Source of the DNA: JACOZM01 sp035289385
Lineage (GTDB): Archaea; Nanobdellota; Nanobdellia; Woesearchaeales; GW2011-AR9
Assembly (NCBI GenBank): GCA_035289385.1
Contig: DATDXI010000063.1
Span: 1-27,412 of the forward strand
DNA length: 27,412 bases
Direction: 5' to 3'
In this document: positions 1 through 5,403 of the stretch, piece by piece
Position numbering within the stretch: position 1 is the first letter of the stretch
Layout: each line of letters begins with the position of its first letter
The notes under the pieces: model-generated
The model's database searches: none
Told to the model about the DNA's origin: nothing
The model's input: the letters and a program-made list of their open reading frames with translations, nothing else
Program-made: the position numbers and the translations under genes

Positions 1-2
1 AT

Positions 3-548
3 GTGGTGGCGACTAATGACGCACCTTTGTATTCAACATTAGACCAGGTTTTAAGAAGTCAGGATGGCAGATATAAAACATTTGCCAACCGGGTCCTTGA
101 TCGTCGGGATATCTCTGAATTGACTATCCGCGCCTCTAATGGGAATTTTCTCCTAAAACAAGGCTCTGTCGGCGATGATGGGAATTTTTATGTTGGCCTG
201 GTTCAGGTGAGCAGTGAAAATCCCCGGCGGGAGGGTAATCCTGGAAAAACTGTCTACCATAACAGCACTTTTTCCAATGCCCTGATGCTGACGGGCTGGT
301 ATAAAGCCCCCAAATCCAGCGAAGAGGCAGATGTTATCTATGAAAGAGTCGCAGATATCCTTCATCTCTCTTTTCCCGACCAGAATTTTACGGCAGATAA
401 CCTGGAGATACGGGGGGAGAATCTTGAGGTCTATGTGGTATCCCCTCAGAAAAGCATGAGGAATCTTGAGCCTGCGACAAATCGGGTTATCATCAAGCGG
501 GATGATGTTGTAGTCATGCCATTAGAATACTTGGCAGAGATAAAATAG
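3..548 (+). CDS. Unrecognised protein, probably 5'-truncated by the window edge
   Basis: The reading frame is open from the first bases. A GTG at position 3 could be the start, but there is no room to see a ribosome site or promoter, so the gene probably begins upstream. The visible 181 residues are soluble and mixed in composition, with no signal peptide, membrane segment or catalytic motif that I recognise. The C-terminal part alternates short beta-like stretches such as LEVYVVSP and NRVIIKRDDVVVMPLEYL. A hairpin followed by a T-run lies 82 bp after the stop. Function unknown. Confidence 0.6.
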   Translation: MVATNDAPLYSTLDQVLRSQDGRYKTFANRVLDRRDISELTIRASNGNFLLKQGSVGDDGNFYVGLVQVSSENPRREGNPGKTVYHNSTFSNALMLTGWYKAPKSSEEADVIYERVADILHLSFPDQNFTADNLEIRGENLEVYVVSPQKSMRNLEPATNRVIIKRDDVVVMPLEYLAEIK

Positions 549-630
549 ATTATTTACCCCTCTTTTTTCCCCTTCCATTTACGATAAATTCCCTGCCCAC
601 CCATTTGAGAATTAAGGGGAGTAATAATTG

Positions 631-656
631 CACATAATAACTGTTATGTGTTTTTT
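631..656 (+). terminator. Hairpin plus T6 terminator
   Basis: CACATAA (631-637) pairs perfectly with TTATGTG (644-650) around a 6-nt loop and is followed at once by six T residues. It lies downstream of the first gene on the same strand and looks like an intrinsic terminator for it. Confidence 0.55.
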
Positions 657-692
657 CTGCAAGAAAAAATGCCGATTGAAAGGAGACATAGT

Positions 693-737
693 ATGACGCA
701 GACGGACGCGTTCAAGTTCGAAGAGCTATTTAACTAG
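693..737 (+). CDS. Possible 14-residue micro-ORF
   Basis: An ATG at 693 opens a 14-codon frame (MTQTDAFKFEELFN) and sits 7 nt after a good Shine-Dalgarno-like GGAG (682-685). A 7-bp hairpin follows at 745-762. Nothing else supports translation. It could equally be the remains of a longer gene or chance. It is listed because the ribosome site is better than that of many real genes here. Confidence 0.2.
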   Translation: MTQTDAFKFEELFN

Positions 738-744
738 ATAATTT

Positions 745-762
745 CCCACAGCTTGCTGTGGG
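745..762. repeat. Perfect 7-bp hairpin CCCACAG-CTTG-CTGTGGG
   Basis: CCCACAG (745-751) and CTGTGGG (756-762) pair around the tetraloop CTTG, with T5 at 770-775. It may be a terminator for the plus strand. Hairpins of this general look also occur at the ends of IS200/IS605-type elements and in REP-like repeats, but no transposase is near. The role is undecided. Confidence 0.45.
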
Positions 763-788
763 GTGGTTCATTTTTATCAGAAAAAATA

Positions 789-892
789 AGCGCTCGGAGG
801 GACTCGAACCCTCGAATGATCGCTCTGCAGGCGATTGCTTGCTATTGCCTATCTTTTACTACAGACAAACTTAGCCGCTTGGCTACGAGCGC
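789..892 (-). tRNA. tRNA-Cys(GCA) with a 31-nt intron in the D-arm
   Basis: The acceptor stem GCGCTCG/CGAGCGC, T-arm GAGGG-TTCGAGT-CCCTC and anticodon arm ATCGC-CTGCAGA-GCGAT are all perfect. The anticodon is GCA. The discriminator base is U73, as in tRNA-Cys, and CCA is not encoded. The D-arm only closes (GCC/GGC) if 31 nt (839-869) are removed between positions 23 and 24, giving a mature length of 73 nt. The junctions form a bulge-helix-bulge: 4-bp helix GCTA/TAGC, bulges AG^T and AA^G, and an inner helix TTGTCT/AGGCAA. The outer helix is weak, about one pair. Transcription probably starts from the TATA box at 914-925 and ends in the T6 on the minus strand at 781-786. Confidence 0.93.
839..869 (-). 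other. Noncanonical intron of tRNA-Cys (position 23/24)
   Basis: Removing exactly these 31 nt restores a normal D-arm, and both cut sites fall after the second base of a 3-nt bulge, as expected for the archaeal splicing endonuclease. Introns outside position 37/38 usually go with the heterotetrameric form of that enzyme. That last point is knowledge of the family, not visible here. Confidence 0.85.
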
Positions 893-913
893 TTTAAAAG
901 CATGGAAGCTAGG

Positions 914-925
914 CTATTTATAAGA
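914..925 (-). promoter_or_regulatory. TATA box of tRNA-Cys
   Basis: On the minus strand the sequence reads TCTTATAAATAG, centred about 27 bp upstream of the tRNA 5' end at 892. This is the usual archaeal box A distance. Confidence 0.65.
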
Positions 926-934
926 TTTTCTCAA

Positions 935-1363
935 CTATAGCCTATCTCCATACGACTTCAAAAAAGAAGGCCATTGGGAGTGCATAGGTTTAGGTAAGTT
1001 ATCCAGCCGGAACCATCCTAATCCCTCATGCTTCTTTGGCTCAAGGTTTATCACTTTTTCCCTGTCAATATGAACTTTAAAATCAAAGGAGATCCAATGG
1101 GTTTTCTGTCCTTGGTGGTCACGGAAGATTTCCCGAAAACCTAAGAATTCTGAATGGAGGATGTCCGTCCCATATTCTTCCTTGATTTCCCGGTGGAGTG
1201 CATCATTAATTTTCTCTCCGAATTCTAACCCACCTCCTCCTGGGTCCCATCTGCCGTGCTCATCACGGCAATGCTCCGTTCGTTTTGCTAACAGAACATT
1301 TCCTTTTCCGTCATGGCAAAAATAAGAAACGGTAATACCTATGGAATCAACACCTTCTTTCAT
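935..1363 (-). CDS. Nudix hydrolase
   Basis: This 142-residue protein has a complete Nudix box at residues 44-66: G44, E50, R58, E59, E62, E63 and G65, with the spacing Gx5Ex7REUxEExGU. These residues bind the metal that cleaves X-linked nucleoside diphosphates. The N-terminal strand ITVSYFCHDGKGNVLLAKRT and the early PGGG turn are typical of NTP or nucleotide-sugar pyrophosphohydrolases. Length is normal for a single-domain family member. The substrate cannot be read from the sequence; 8-oxo-dGTP/NTP housecleaning or ADP-ribose are both possible. It lies alone between the two intron-bearing tRNA genes on the same strand, and the start at 1363 is the first ATG before the conserved strand. Confidence 0.9.
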   Translation of the reverse strand: MKEGVDSIGITVSYFCHDGKGNVLLAKRTEHCRDEHGRWDPGGGGLEFGEKINDALHREIKEEYGTDILHSEFLGFREIFRDHQGQKTHWISFDFKVHIDREKVINLEPKKHEGLGWFRLDNLPKPMHSQWPSFLKSYGDRL

Positions 1364-1446
1364 GGTCTATAGATTTTATCTTCAGCTAATGGCTGTCTGG
1401 TTTTATGATTGCTTATGATATATAAAAAAATGCGGGCCTGAGGGGA

Positions 1447-1484
1447 CTTTCAATGATCTCCTTGGTTTCTCTGGGAGATCTGTA
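1447..1484 (-). other. T-loop intron of tRNA-Arg (position 59/60)
   Basis: A BHB forms from the outer helix GGGGG/CCCCT, central helix TTCA/TGAA, 5' bulge AA^T and 3' bulge AG^T. Cutting after the second bulge base restores the loop TTCAAAT. A further stem GATCTCC/GGAGATC lies inside the intron. The inner helix next to the bulge is irregular. Confidence 0.8.
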
Positions 1485-1506
1485 TTTGAACCCCCGATCT
1501 ACAGCT

Positions 1507-1538
1507 CTCTTCAGTGATTAAAAATCACTGAGGTTCTA
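1507..1538 (-). other. Anticodon-loop intron of tRNA-Arg (position 37/38)
   Basis: The outer helix is ACAGC/GCTGT, the central helix CTTC/GAAG (exon bases 32-35), and the bulges TA^T and AG^A. This is the canonical archaeal intron position and gives the loop CTTCTAA. Inside, AGTGATT/AATCACT forms a hairpin offset by 8 unpaired bases on the 5' side. Confidence 0.85.
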
Positions 1539-1554
1539 TAGAAGGCTGTCGCCT

Positions 1555-1601
1555 TATTTGCACGCGAGCTTGCAAGAGTGCTTGCAAACATGCACCAGGC
1601 T
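1555..1601 (-). other. D-loop of tRNA-Arg with an insertion of about 37 nt
   Basis: The D-stem GCCT/AGGC encloses 47 nt instead of about 10. A perfect 7-bp hairpin (TTGCAAG-CACT-CTTGCAA) and a TGCA/TGCA pairing lie inside. The exact cut sites are not resolved: the best geometric BHB would leave a 15-nt D-loop, while the expected mature loop needs other cut sites. Confidence 0.6.
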
Positions 1602-1638
1602 AGGCTACAGGCCCACGAAGCGATAAGAACTAGGCTGA

Positions 1639-1648
1639 TTTATAAATA
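1639..1648. promoter_or_regulatory. Symmetric TATA box TTTATAAATA
   Basis: The box is centred about 29 bp upstream of the tRNA-Arg 5' end on the minus strand. It also lies about 22-27 bp before the left arm of the inverted-repeat element on the plus strand, so it could drive both. Confidence 0.6.
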
Positions 1649-1660
1649 TTTACTCCTCTT

Positions 1661-1789
1661 GTATATGCATAGCATCGGCTCGGCTTTTTACGTTAGTTCT
1701 AGATGTATCGTTCAAGCCCCGTAAGGGACTACCCCCTGAACTCAGTTGATATCATCCTTGATGAGCCTCGCAGATTGATGCTATGCACA
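1661..1789. repeat. 129-bp rod-forming inverted-repeat element flanked by 10-bp direct repeats
   Basis: TGCATAGCATC (1666-1676) is a perfect 11-bp inverted repeat of GATGCTATGCA (1777-1787). Further pairings nest inside: GGCTC (1677-1681) with GAGCC (1763-1767), a GATGTATC-type arm with GATATCATC, GTTCA with TGAAC, and an apical CCC/GGG. The whole is bracketed by the direct repeat TACTCCTCTT at 1651-1660 and 1790-1799. It can be read as a MITE-like insertion with target duplication, or as a structured RNA. It contains no plausible gene and no family I recognise. Confidence 0.6.
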
Positions 1790-1821
1790 TACTCCTCTTC
1801 AAGCAGGAAGCTTTCTATAAC

Positions 1822-2766
1822 TTACTCCTCGGTGCTATCAACACTTTCTTCAGAATTGTCTTCTATCATATCATCTCTGCCAAAACTCATCTCTACAGCA
1901 AGAAATTGGTTGTCTACCGTAAATCGTTTTTCAAAAGTCTGGGCGTTAAATCCAGCTTTCTTGATGATGACAACATATGTTTCATCCAGAATAGCATCTT
2001 CGTAATCAACAATGCCTTCACCATCTGTCAAGTTGATGTGGAGAGGCAAGTCTCCAGGCGTGTTAAAGCCAGATTTGGTGTAAAGGGTCACTTCTGCTCC
2101 CTCTAGAGCATTGCCAGTTTCATCGAGTACTGTAACTTGAAGGTGTGGAAGGCGCTCTAACAGAATAGCTACTTCTTGCTCTTCTCCAGAAGAGAAATTG
2201 ATCTCAATCTCTTTTGTTCCATTCTCATGCTTGGCAAGCGCTGCTGTTACCCTATAGGCACCATCACTTACTCTTCTGAATGTAACTAAGCCATCCTTAT
2301 TTGTAATGGCATCTTGAGGGATAATGAAAGGGTCTGGGGAAAGGAGCTGTACGGTAGCATTCTCTAATCCATCTCCTTCTATATCCTGGACTTTGACAAG
2401 AACTTCGGCTTGTTCCCGTTCTAGGACAATTGTCATTCTTTGCTCGCCTGCTGCTGAAGCACTAACAGAAGTAGGCGGTGATAAGAAAAATCCTTCTTTT
2501 TCTACGGTAATGCTATTTCTTTCCCCTTTTAAGATAACTATCTTTGATCCTTTATTCTCTCCATATTTGCTCGTCTTGCCTTTTAGGACGTTATTCACAT
2601 AAATGCTAGCTCCATCAACGATTTCCCCATCTTCATCTATAACATGAACCTGTAACAAACTAGCCTGGCTGTCAACGACGGCATTCCCTGTGACTTCCTC
2701 TGACGGGGAGCAGGCAGCAAGAACAAGAGAAAGGAAAAGTACACCTAGAACCCATTTTTTCATCAT
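1822..2766 (-). CDS. Secreted lipoprotein with three beta-sandwich (carboxypeptidase-regulatory/PEGA-like) repeats
   Basis: The chosen start (2766) gives a clean signal peptide: MMKK, a hydrophobic stretch, then the lipobox LAAC with Cys19. The frame stays open upstream to 2838, but the extra 24 residues would bury the signal, and the TATA-like sequence at 2791-2802 supports the shorter start. After the Cys come a TGNAV segment and three similar modules of about 80-100 residues, each opening with a strand such as LLQVHVIDEDGEIVDGA, EVLVKVQDIEGDGLENA or HLQVTVLDETGNALEGA. This is the pattern of carboxypeptidase-regulatory-like or PEGA/Cna-B-type surface domains. The tail is acidic. It is probably anchored outside the cell in adhesion or envelope scaffolding. 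No enzyme motif is seen. Confidence 0.75.
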   Translation of the reverse strand: MMKKWVLGVLFLSLVLAACSPSEEVTGNAVVDSQASLLQVHVIDEDGEIVDGASIYVNNVLKGKTSKYGENKGSKIVILKGERNSITVEKEGFFLSPPTSVSASAAGEQRMTIVLEREQAEVLVKVQDIEGDGLENATVQLLSPDPFIIPQDAITNKDGLVTFRRVSDGAYRVTAALAKHENGTKEIEINFSSGEEQEVAILLERLPHLQVTVLDETGNALEGAEVTLYTKSGFNTPGDLPLHINLTDGEGIVDYEDAILDETYVVIIKKAGFNAQTFEKRFTVDNQFLAVEMSFGRDDMIEDNSEESVDSTEE

Positions 2767-2790
2767 AACAGCACCCAAAAGGAAACGAAC

Positions 2791-2802
2791 TTTTAAATAT
2801 TT
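2791..2802. promoter_or_regulatory. Shared TATA-like element TTTTAAATATTT
   Basis: It lies in the 55-bp gap between the divergent lipoprotein gene (start 2766) and the methyltransferase-like gene (start 2822). It is about 25 bp from both starts, so both transcripts could be leaderless. Confidence 0.5.
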
Positions 2803-2821
2803 CGTTCTCTGCCGGCATACG

Positions 2822-3454
2822 ATGGGGAATTTGATCATTTTTATGCCACGGCTTGTTCAGGCTACAGGGGCTTCTCCAGGTCAGGCTATACGTCAAGAGA
2901 TGCTTCAGGACTATCTGTTAGATTCTGATGCGGAGAAGCTATCTTTAGTAGATCTGCAATTGCCGCTTCCTTGTTCTTCTCCAACCTTATTTTATCCTGG
3001 TTGTGGAGCTGATATCATCTATCTGATGTTGTTCTTGGAGAAGGCTTTTCCTGCATTGCAGAAGATAAGCTTGGTGTTGAATGATGTAGAGAACAATATG
3101 GGGATGATCAAGACCATTTTGGATGATATTGGGATAACTTTTTCAGAAGCGGGGAAGGACAATATTCATTTTTATTGGAATAGCATTTCTGTGAACTTGC
3201 AGTTTTTAGTAGGAAATGCTTTTTTGATGGATTTACCTGCATTTGACATCTATTTTGAACGGGCATTTAGGATTATGAAAAGTGAGGATTTAGGCTATGA
3301 ATCCAGAATTTATAAGCGGTTGAATGGCAATGGGATTTTAATAAGTGATTCGGGGTTTGTGAATGTTACTTTAGAGAAGTTTCCTGTTTCTTCCGAGCTA
3401 AGCTCGTATGGGGAGATGATTGTGGGAAGGAAAAGATATAACAGCAGTATATAG
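2822..3454 (+). CDS. SAM-dependent-methyltransferase-like protein
   Basis: The ATG at 2822 lies about 25 bp after the TATA-like element and precedes the first conserved-looking segment; an in-frame ATG at 2843 is the alternative. The segment TLFYPGCGADIIYL resembles motif I of class I methyltransferases (strand, then a G-rich turn that binds SAM). ISLVLNDVENN matches the acidic end of strand 2, and the later GNAFLMDLPAFDIYFERAF and GILISDSG fit strands 4 and 5. At 210 residues it is the size of one Rossmann domain. The substrate is unknown and I assign no named family. A 35-bp piece of its 3' end recurs at 4905-4939 with three mismatches, the trace of a second copy. Confidence 0.55.
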   Translation: MGNLIIFMPRLVQATGASPGQAIRQEMLQDYLLDSDAEKLSLVDLQLPLPCSSPTLFYPGCGADIIYLMLFLEKAFPALQKISLVLNDVENNMGMIKTILDDIGITFSEAGKDNIHFYWNSISVNLQFLVGNAFLMDLPAFDIYFERAFRIMKSEDLGYESRIYKRLNGNGILISDSGFVNVTLEKFPVSSELSSYGEMIVGRKRYNSSI

Positions 3455-3498
3455 GTGCGATTGCTTTGGATTGTATTTTGACATAATTGATACCCTGC

Positions 3499-4092
3499 TT
3501 ACACAAATACTGCTTCAAATCTAGTCAAGAATTTTTTCTTTTCAGGAGAATCTTTTCCGATACTCATTCTTCGTTTTATATTTGTTCGTATTCTATTTTT
3601 AATGAAAGCTGGCTTTCTCACTCCCGTCCTCGACCAGTATAATTGAAAAGTAATATAGGCAGAACCCTTAAAAATATCTGCTCCTTGCCAATCTTGATGC
3701 TCGTAACGGGGGTCGAGGATCCCATACCTTATTGCAGCCATAAATTTTCCATACGCCTTGCCAAGTCGCCCTGCACAATGTACAGGACCGGTTATAAACC
3801 ATTGATTCTTATTCATTTCCTCAAGTAAACCTTTCGCCATCCCTAATTCAAGGATTACTACAGATAAAAACTGTTCATCTGATCGAAAACCTCTTTGAGA
3901 TAATTGATCCTTTTTATAAGTGGATTCAAAATTTTTAATAAGGCCTTTTGTTATCCCATATTCTTCTAAAAGCGCTTTTAAGAAAATTATTTTCGCTTCA
4001 CTGCGCTGTTTATCGGAGTATCCGTTCCATCCGCCAAATACTACGGCAAATTGTTTCTCAACCGCCTCTATATCCCTTTTTTCTTCACTCAT
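3499..4092 (-). CDS. Unrecognised soluble protein
   Basis: This 197-residue protein is basic toward the C terminus (KNRIRTNIKRRMSIGK) and helix-rich in its first half. There is no signal peptide, no membrane segment and no catalytic signature that I recognise. WFITGPVHCAGRLGKAYGKFMAAIRYGI is the most conserved-looking stretch. The start codon at 4092 lies about 38 bp from one of three copies of a C-rich/A6 motif (4130-4155), with a TTTTAAAA TATA-like sequence in between. It converges with the methyltransferase-like gene (44-bp gap). Function unknown. Confidence 0.6.
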   Translation of the reverse strand: MSEEKRDIEAVEKQFAVVFGGWNGYSDKQRSEAKIIFLKALLEEYGITKGLIKNFESTYKKDQLSQRGFRSDEQFLSVVILELGMAKGLLEEMNKNQWFITGPVHCAGRLGKAYGKFMAAIRYGILDPRYEHQDWQGADIFKGSAYITFQLYWSRTGVRKPAFIKNRIRTNIKRRMSIGKDSPEKKKFLTRFEAVFV

Positions 4093-4129
4093 ATTAAAAT
4101 GATATAGGTTAGACCTTTTTAAAATTTTA

Positions 4130-4155
4130 TGACCCCCCCCCCAGTAGAAAAAAGC
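4130..4155. repeat. C-rich/A6 motif, copy 1
   Basis: TGA, then ten C, then AGTAGAAAAAAGC. Related copies lie at 5347 and 5901. Each is 30-60 bp upstream of the start of a minus-strand gene and next to its TATA-like sequence. On the minus strand the A6 reads as T6 (GCTTTTTTCTAC), which could also be a terminator. Confidence 0.5.
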
Positions 4156-4190
4156 ACATCAACTCCAACCTCCTGATTGTCAAGAGAATG

Positions 4191-4200
4191 TTTATAAAGA
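4191..4200 (+). promoter_or_regulatory. TATA box of the first HEPN/MNT operon
   Basis: TTTATAAAGA lies about 25 bp before the ATG at 4221, which implies a leaderless or nearly leaderless transcript. Confidence 0.6.
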
Positions 4201-4220
4201 TCTTCAGCTCTCTTTGACAT

Positions 4221-4583
4221 ATGAAAAAAGAAGTGCAAGTGTGGCTGGATCAAGCATACGAAGATTTAGATGATGCTGAATACAACTTTAAAGGGGGGCG
4301 ATATAAAACAGCTTCGTTTCTCTGCCAGCAAGCAGTAGAAAAAGCCTGTAAGGCACTTTTACTCCAGAAAACAGGAAAATTAAGGAAAATTCATGACCTC
4401 GTGGAATTAGGGAAATCTATTGATCTTCCTTCCAATATTTTAGATAATTGTAAGGAGCTAACTCTTGCCTACATCTATTCGCGATATCCTGATGTTGTTC
4501 CTGTTGACAATTTAGAAGAGAAGTCAGCTCACTTTCTGGAAATTGCGCGTGAGGTATTCCAATGGATAGAAAAAAAGATATAA
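4221..4583 (+). CDS. HEPN-domain protein of a HEPN/MNT toxin-antitoxin pair
   Basis: The 120 residues form a compact all-helical HEPN domain. The typical run AYEDLDDAEYNFKGGRYKTA is followed by the FLCQQAVEKACKALLL helix, KIHDLVEL, and the IYSRYPDVVP segment common in HEPN partners of minimal nucleotidyltransferases. HEPN toxins are RNases with an RX4-6H site. A clear RX4-6H is not obvious here, so toxicity is inferred from family and pairing only. The stop overlaps the start of the MNT gene by 22 bp, which implies translational coupling. In characterised type VII pairs the MNT partner silences HEPN by AMPylating it. Confidence 0.85.
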   Translation: MKKEVQVWLDQAYEDLDDAEYNFKGGRYKTASFLCQQAVEKACKALLLQKTGKLRKIHDLVELGKSIDLPSNILDNCKELTLAYIYSRYPDVVPVDNLEEKSAHFLEIAREVFQWIEKKI

Positions 4584-4879
4584 AACAAAAATTTGAACCG
4601 TTCAAGAAAAAGGCTAGTAAAGATATTCTTATTAAAAAAATGATACTCTTTGGAAGCAGGGCTAAGGGAAAAACTGGGAAAGATATCGATGCTGATTTTA
4701 TCATTGTAAGTCCAGACTTCAAAAATATGGATTTTTTCCAACGGGGAGCGATAATGTATAATTATTGGGATTTGCGTTTACCAGTTGATTTCTTGTGTTA
4801 TTCCCCTGAAGAATTTAATCAGCTTCGCAAACGCGTTTCCATTGTTTCGGAAGCAATACGTGAAGGGATTGAAATTTAA
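4562..4879 (+). CDS. MNT-family minimal nucleotidyltransferase (antitoxin of HEPN pair)
   Basis: The nucleotidyltransferase signature GSRAKGKTGKDIDAD begins at residue 31: G31, S32, then D43 and D45 in the GSx10DxD spacing that binds Mg-ATP. At 105 residues it is a stand-alone minimal NTase, like MntA. The hydrophobic D-strand DADFIIVS has Ala in place of the usual Leu between and after the acidic residues but keeps both Asp. It overlaps the upstream HEPN gene by 22 bp. The probable role is antitoxin, either by AMPylating HEPN or by complex formation. Confidence 0.85.
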   Translation: MDRKKDIKQKFEPFKKKASKDILIKKMILFGSRAKGKTGKDIDADFIIVSPDFKNMDFFQRGAIMYNYWDLRLPVDFLCYSPEEFNQLRKRVSIVSEAIREGIEI

Positions 4880-4895
4880 AAAGAATATTTTGTTA

Positions 4896-4940
4896 GTGTT
4901 CAGTTCTTATGGGGAGATGGTGGTGGGAAGGAAAAGATAA
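4896..4940 (+). pseudogene. 3' fragment of a second methyltransferase-like gene
   Basis: The segment encodes SSYGEMVVGRKR-stop. Positions 4905-4939 match 3404-3438, the 3' end of the methyltransferase-like gene, with only three differences in 35 bp and in the same reading frame. Nothing upstream continues the homology, because the MNT gene ends at 4879. It is therefore a relic of a duplicated copy that was replaced or deleted, or a small patch carried by recombination. Confidence 0.65.
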
Positions 4941-4965
4941 AAAAGATTGCTAGTTTTTTATCTTT

Positions 4966-5292
4966 TTAGCGCTTAATCAGCTTCATCACTTTAGCGGACT
5001 TTTGTGGATACTCCTTTTTGCATTTATCTACGCAGGAGAGGTAAGCTTCGACATCACAACTTCCACCTTCCTCATCACACTCACATGACTTAATACATTG
5101 TTTTCTGGCTCTTTCATTTATATCTGTTCTAAAAGATCCACTGGCTTCTCCCACAATATTCCCATCTTCATCAACCACCACAGAAGTGTCTGATGGATTG
5201 GAATTTAACACTAAAACAACAACAGCGACAACTGCCACCAAAGCAACAATAGCAATGTACGGCAACGATGAATGATTTTTATGTTCAGCCAT
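4966..5292 (-). CDS. Membrane-anchored extracytoplasmic protein with twin CX3C-type cysteines
   Basis: This 108-residue protein has a short polar N terminus, one membrane helix (about residues 11-29, rich in V and A) and then the segment VVVDEDGNIVGEA. The outer part holds six cysteines: CIKSCEC, a single Cys after GGSC, and CVDKC. The two CX3C pairs on helix-like sequence recall coiled-coil-helix (CHCH-like) disulfide hairpins, although kinship is not shown. It closely resembles the neighbouring gene at 5404-5844 in layout, so the two are probably paralogues. A good ribosome site (GAGGTG) lies 8 nt before the ATG. Function unknown; it probably faces the outside of the membrane. Confidence 0.75.
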   Translation of the reverse strand: MAEHKNHSSLPYIAIVALVAVVAVVVLVLNSNPSDTSVVVDEDGNIVGEASGSFRTDINERARKQCIKSCECDEEGGSCDVEAYLSCVDKCKKEYPQKSAKVMKLIKR

Positions 5293-5346
5293 AATGATAC
5301 ACCTCTATTTTTTAGAGAGAAAGATTACTATGTTTATAAAAAAGCG

Positions 5347-5371
5347 TGACCCCCCCAGTGAGAAAAAATGC
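5347..5371. repeat. C-rich/A6 motif, copy 2
   Basis: TGA, seven C, AGTGAGAAAAAATGC. It lies between the end of the 5404 gene and the start of the 5292 gene. A TATA-like TTTTTTATAAAC on the minus strand follows it directly. Confidence 0.5.
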
Positions 5372-5403
5372 TCCCTCTCCCACATTATTTTCTTTGACGC
5401 TTA

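Larger units (their letters stand above)
1433..1614 (-). tRNA. tRNA-Arg(UCU) apparently carrying three introns
   Basis: The acceptor stem GGGCCTG/CAGGCCC, D-stem GCCT/AGGC, anticodon stem ACAGC/GCTGT and T-stem GGGGG/CCCCT are all present and in order, but they are separated by extra sequence in all three loops. The loop CTTCTA...A gives anticodon UCU (1540-1542). The discriminator is G73 and CCA is absent. The gene is 182 nt. Removing 38 nt from the T-loop, 32 nt from the anticodon loop and about 37 nt from the D-loop leaves 75 nt, the normal size, and the mature anticodon and T-loop arms read like other archaeal tRNA-Arg(UCU). The TATA box is at 1639-1648 and a T7 terminator is at 1424-1430 on the minus strand. 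Confidence 0.88.

Noticed and set aside
745..762. An IS200/IS605 end or TnpB-associated RNA
   Set aside because: There is only a short hairpin, with no transposase or TnpB gene nearby and no second end.
1555..1601. A BHB with central helix TGCA/TGCA for the D-loop intron of tRNA-Arg
   Set aside because: Bulges and helix fit, but the product would have a 15-nt D-loop. Cut sites are therefore left open.
1661..1789. The rod element as a 5S rRNA (similar length, CCTGAACTCAG segment)
   Set aside because: The resemblance is limited to a few bases, and the segment lies too far from the 5' end. The helix order and the other conserved 5S sequences are absent.
1661..1789. The rod element as an H/ACA or C/D guide RNA (ACA after the stem; TGATGA and CTGA present)
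   Set aside because: The boxes are not in the required order and spacing and no kink-turn is clear. It is kept only as an unassigned structured element.
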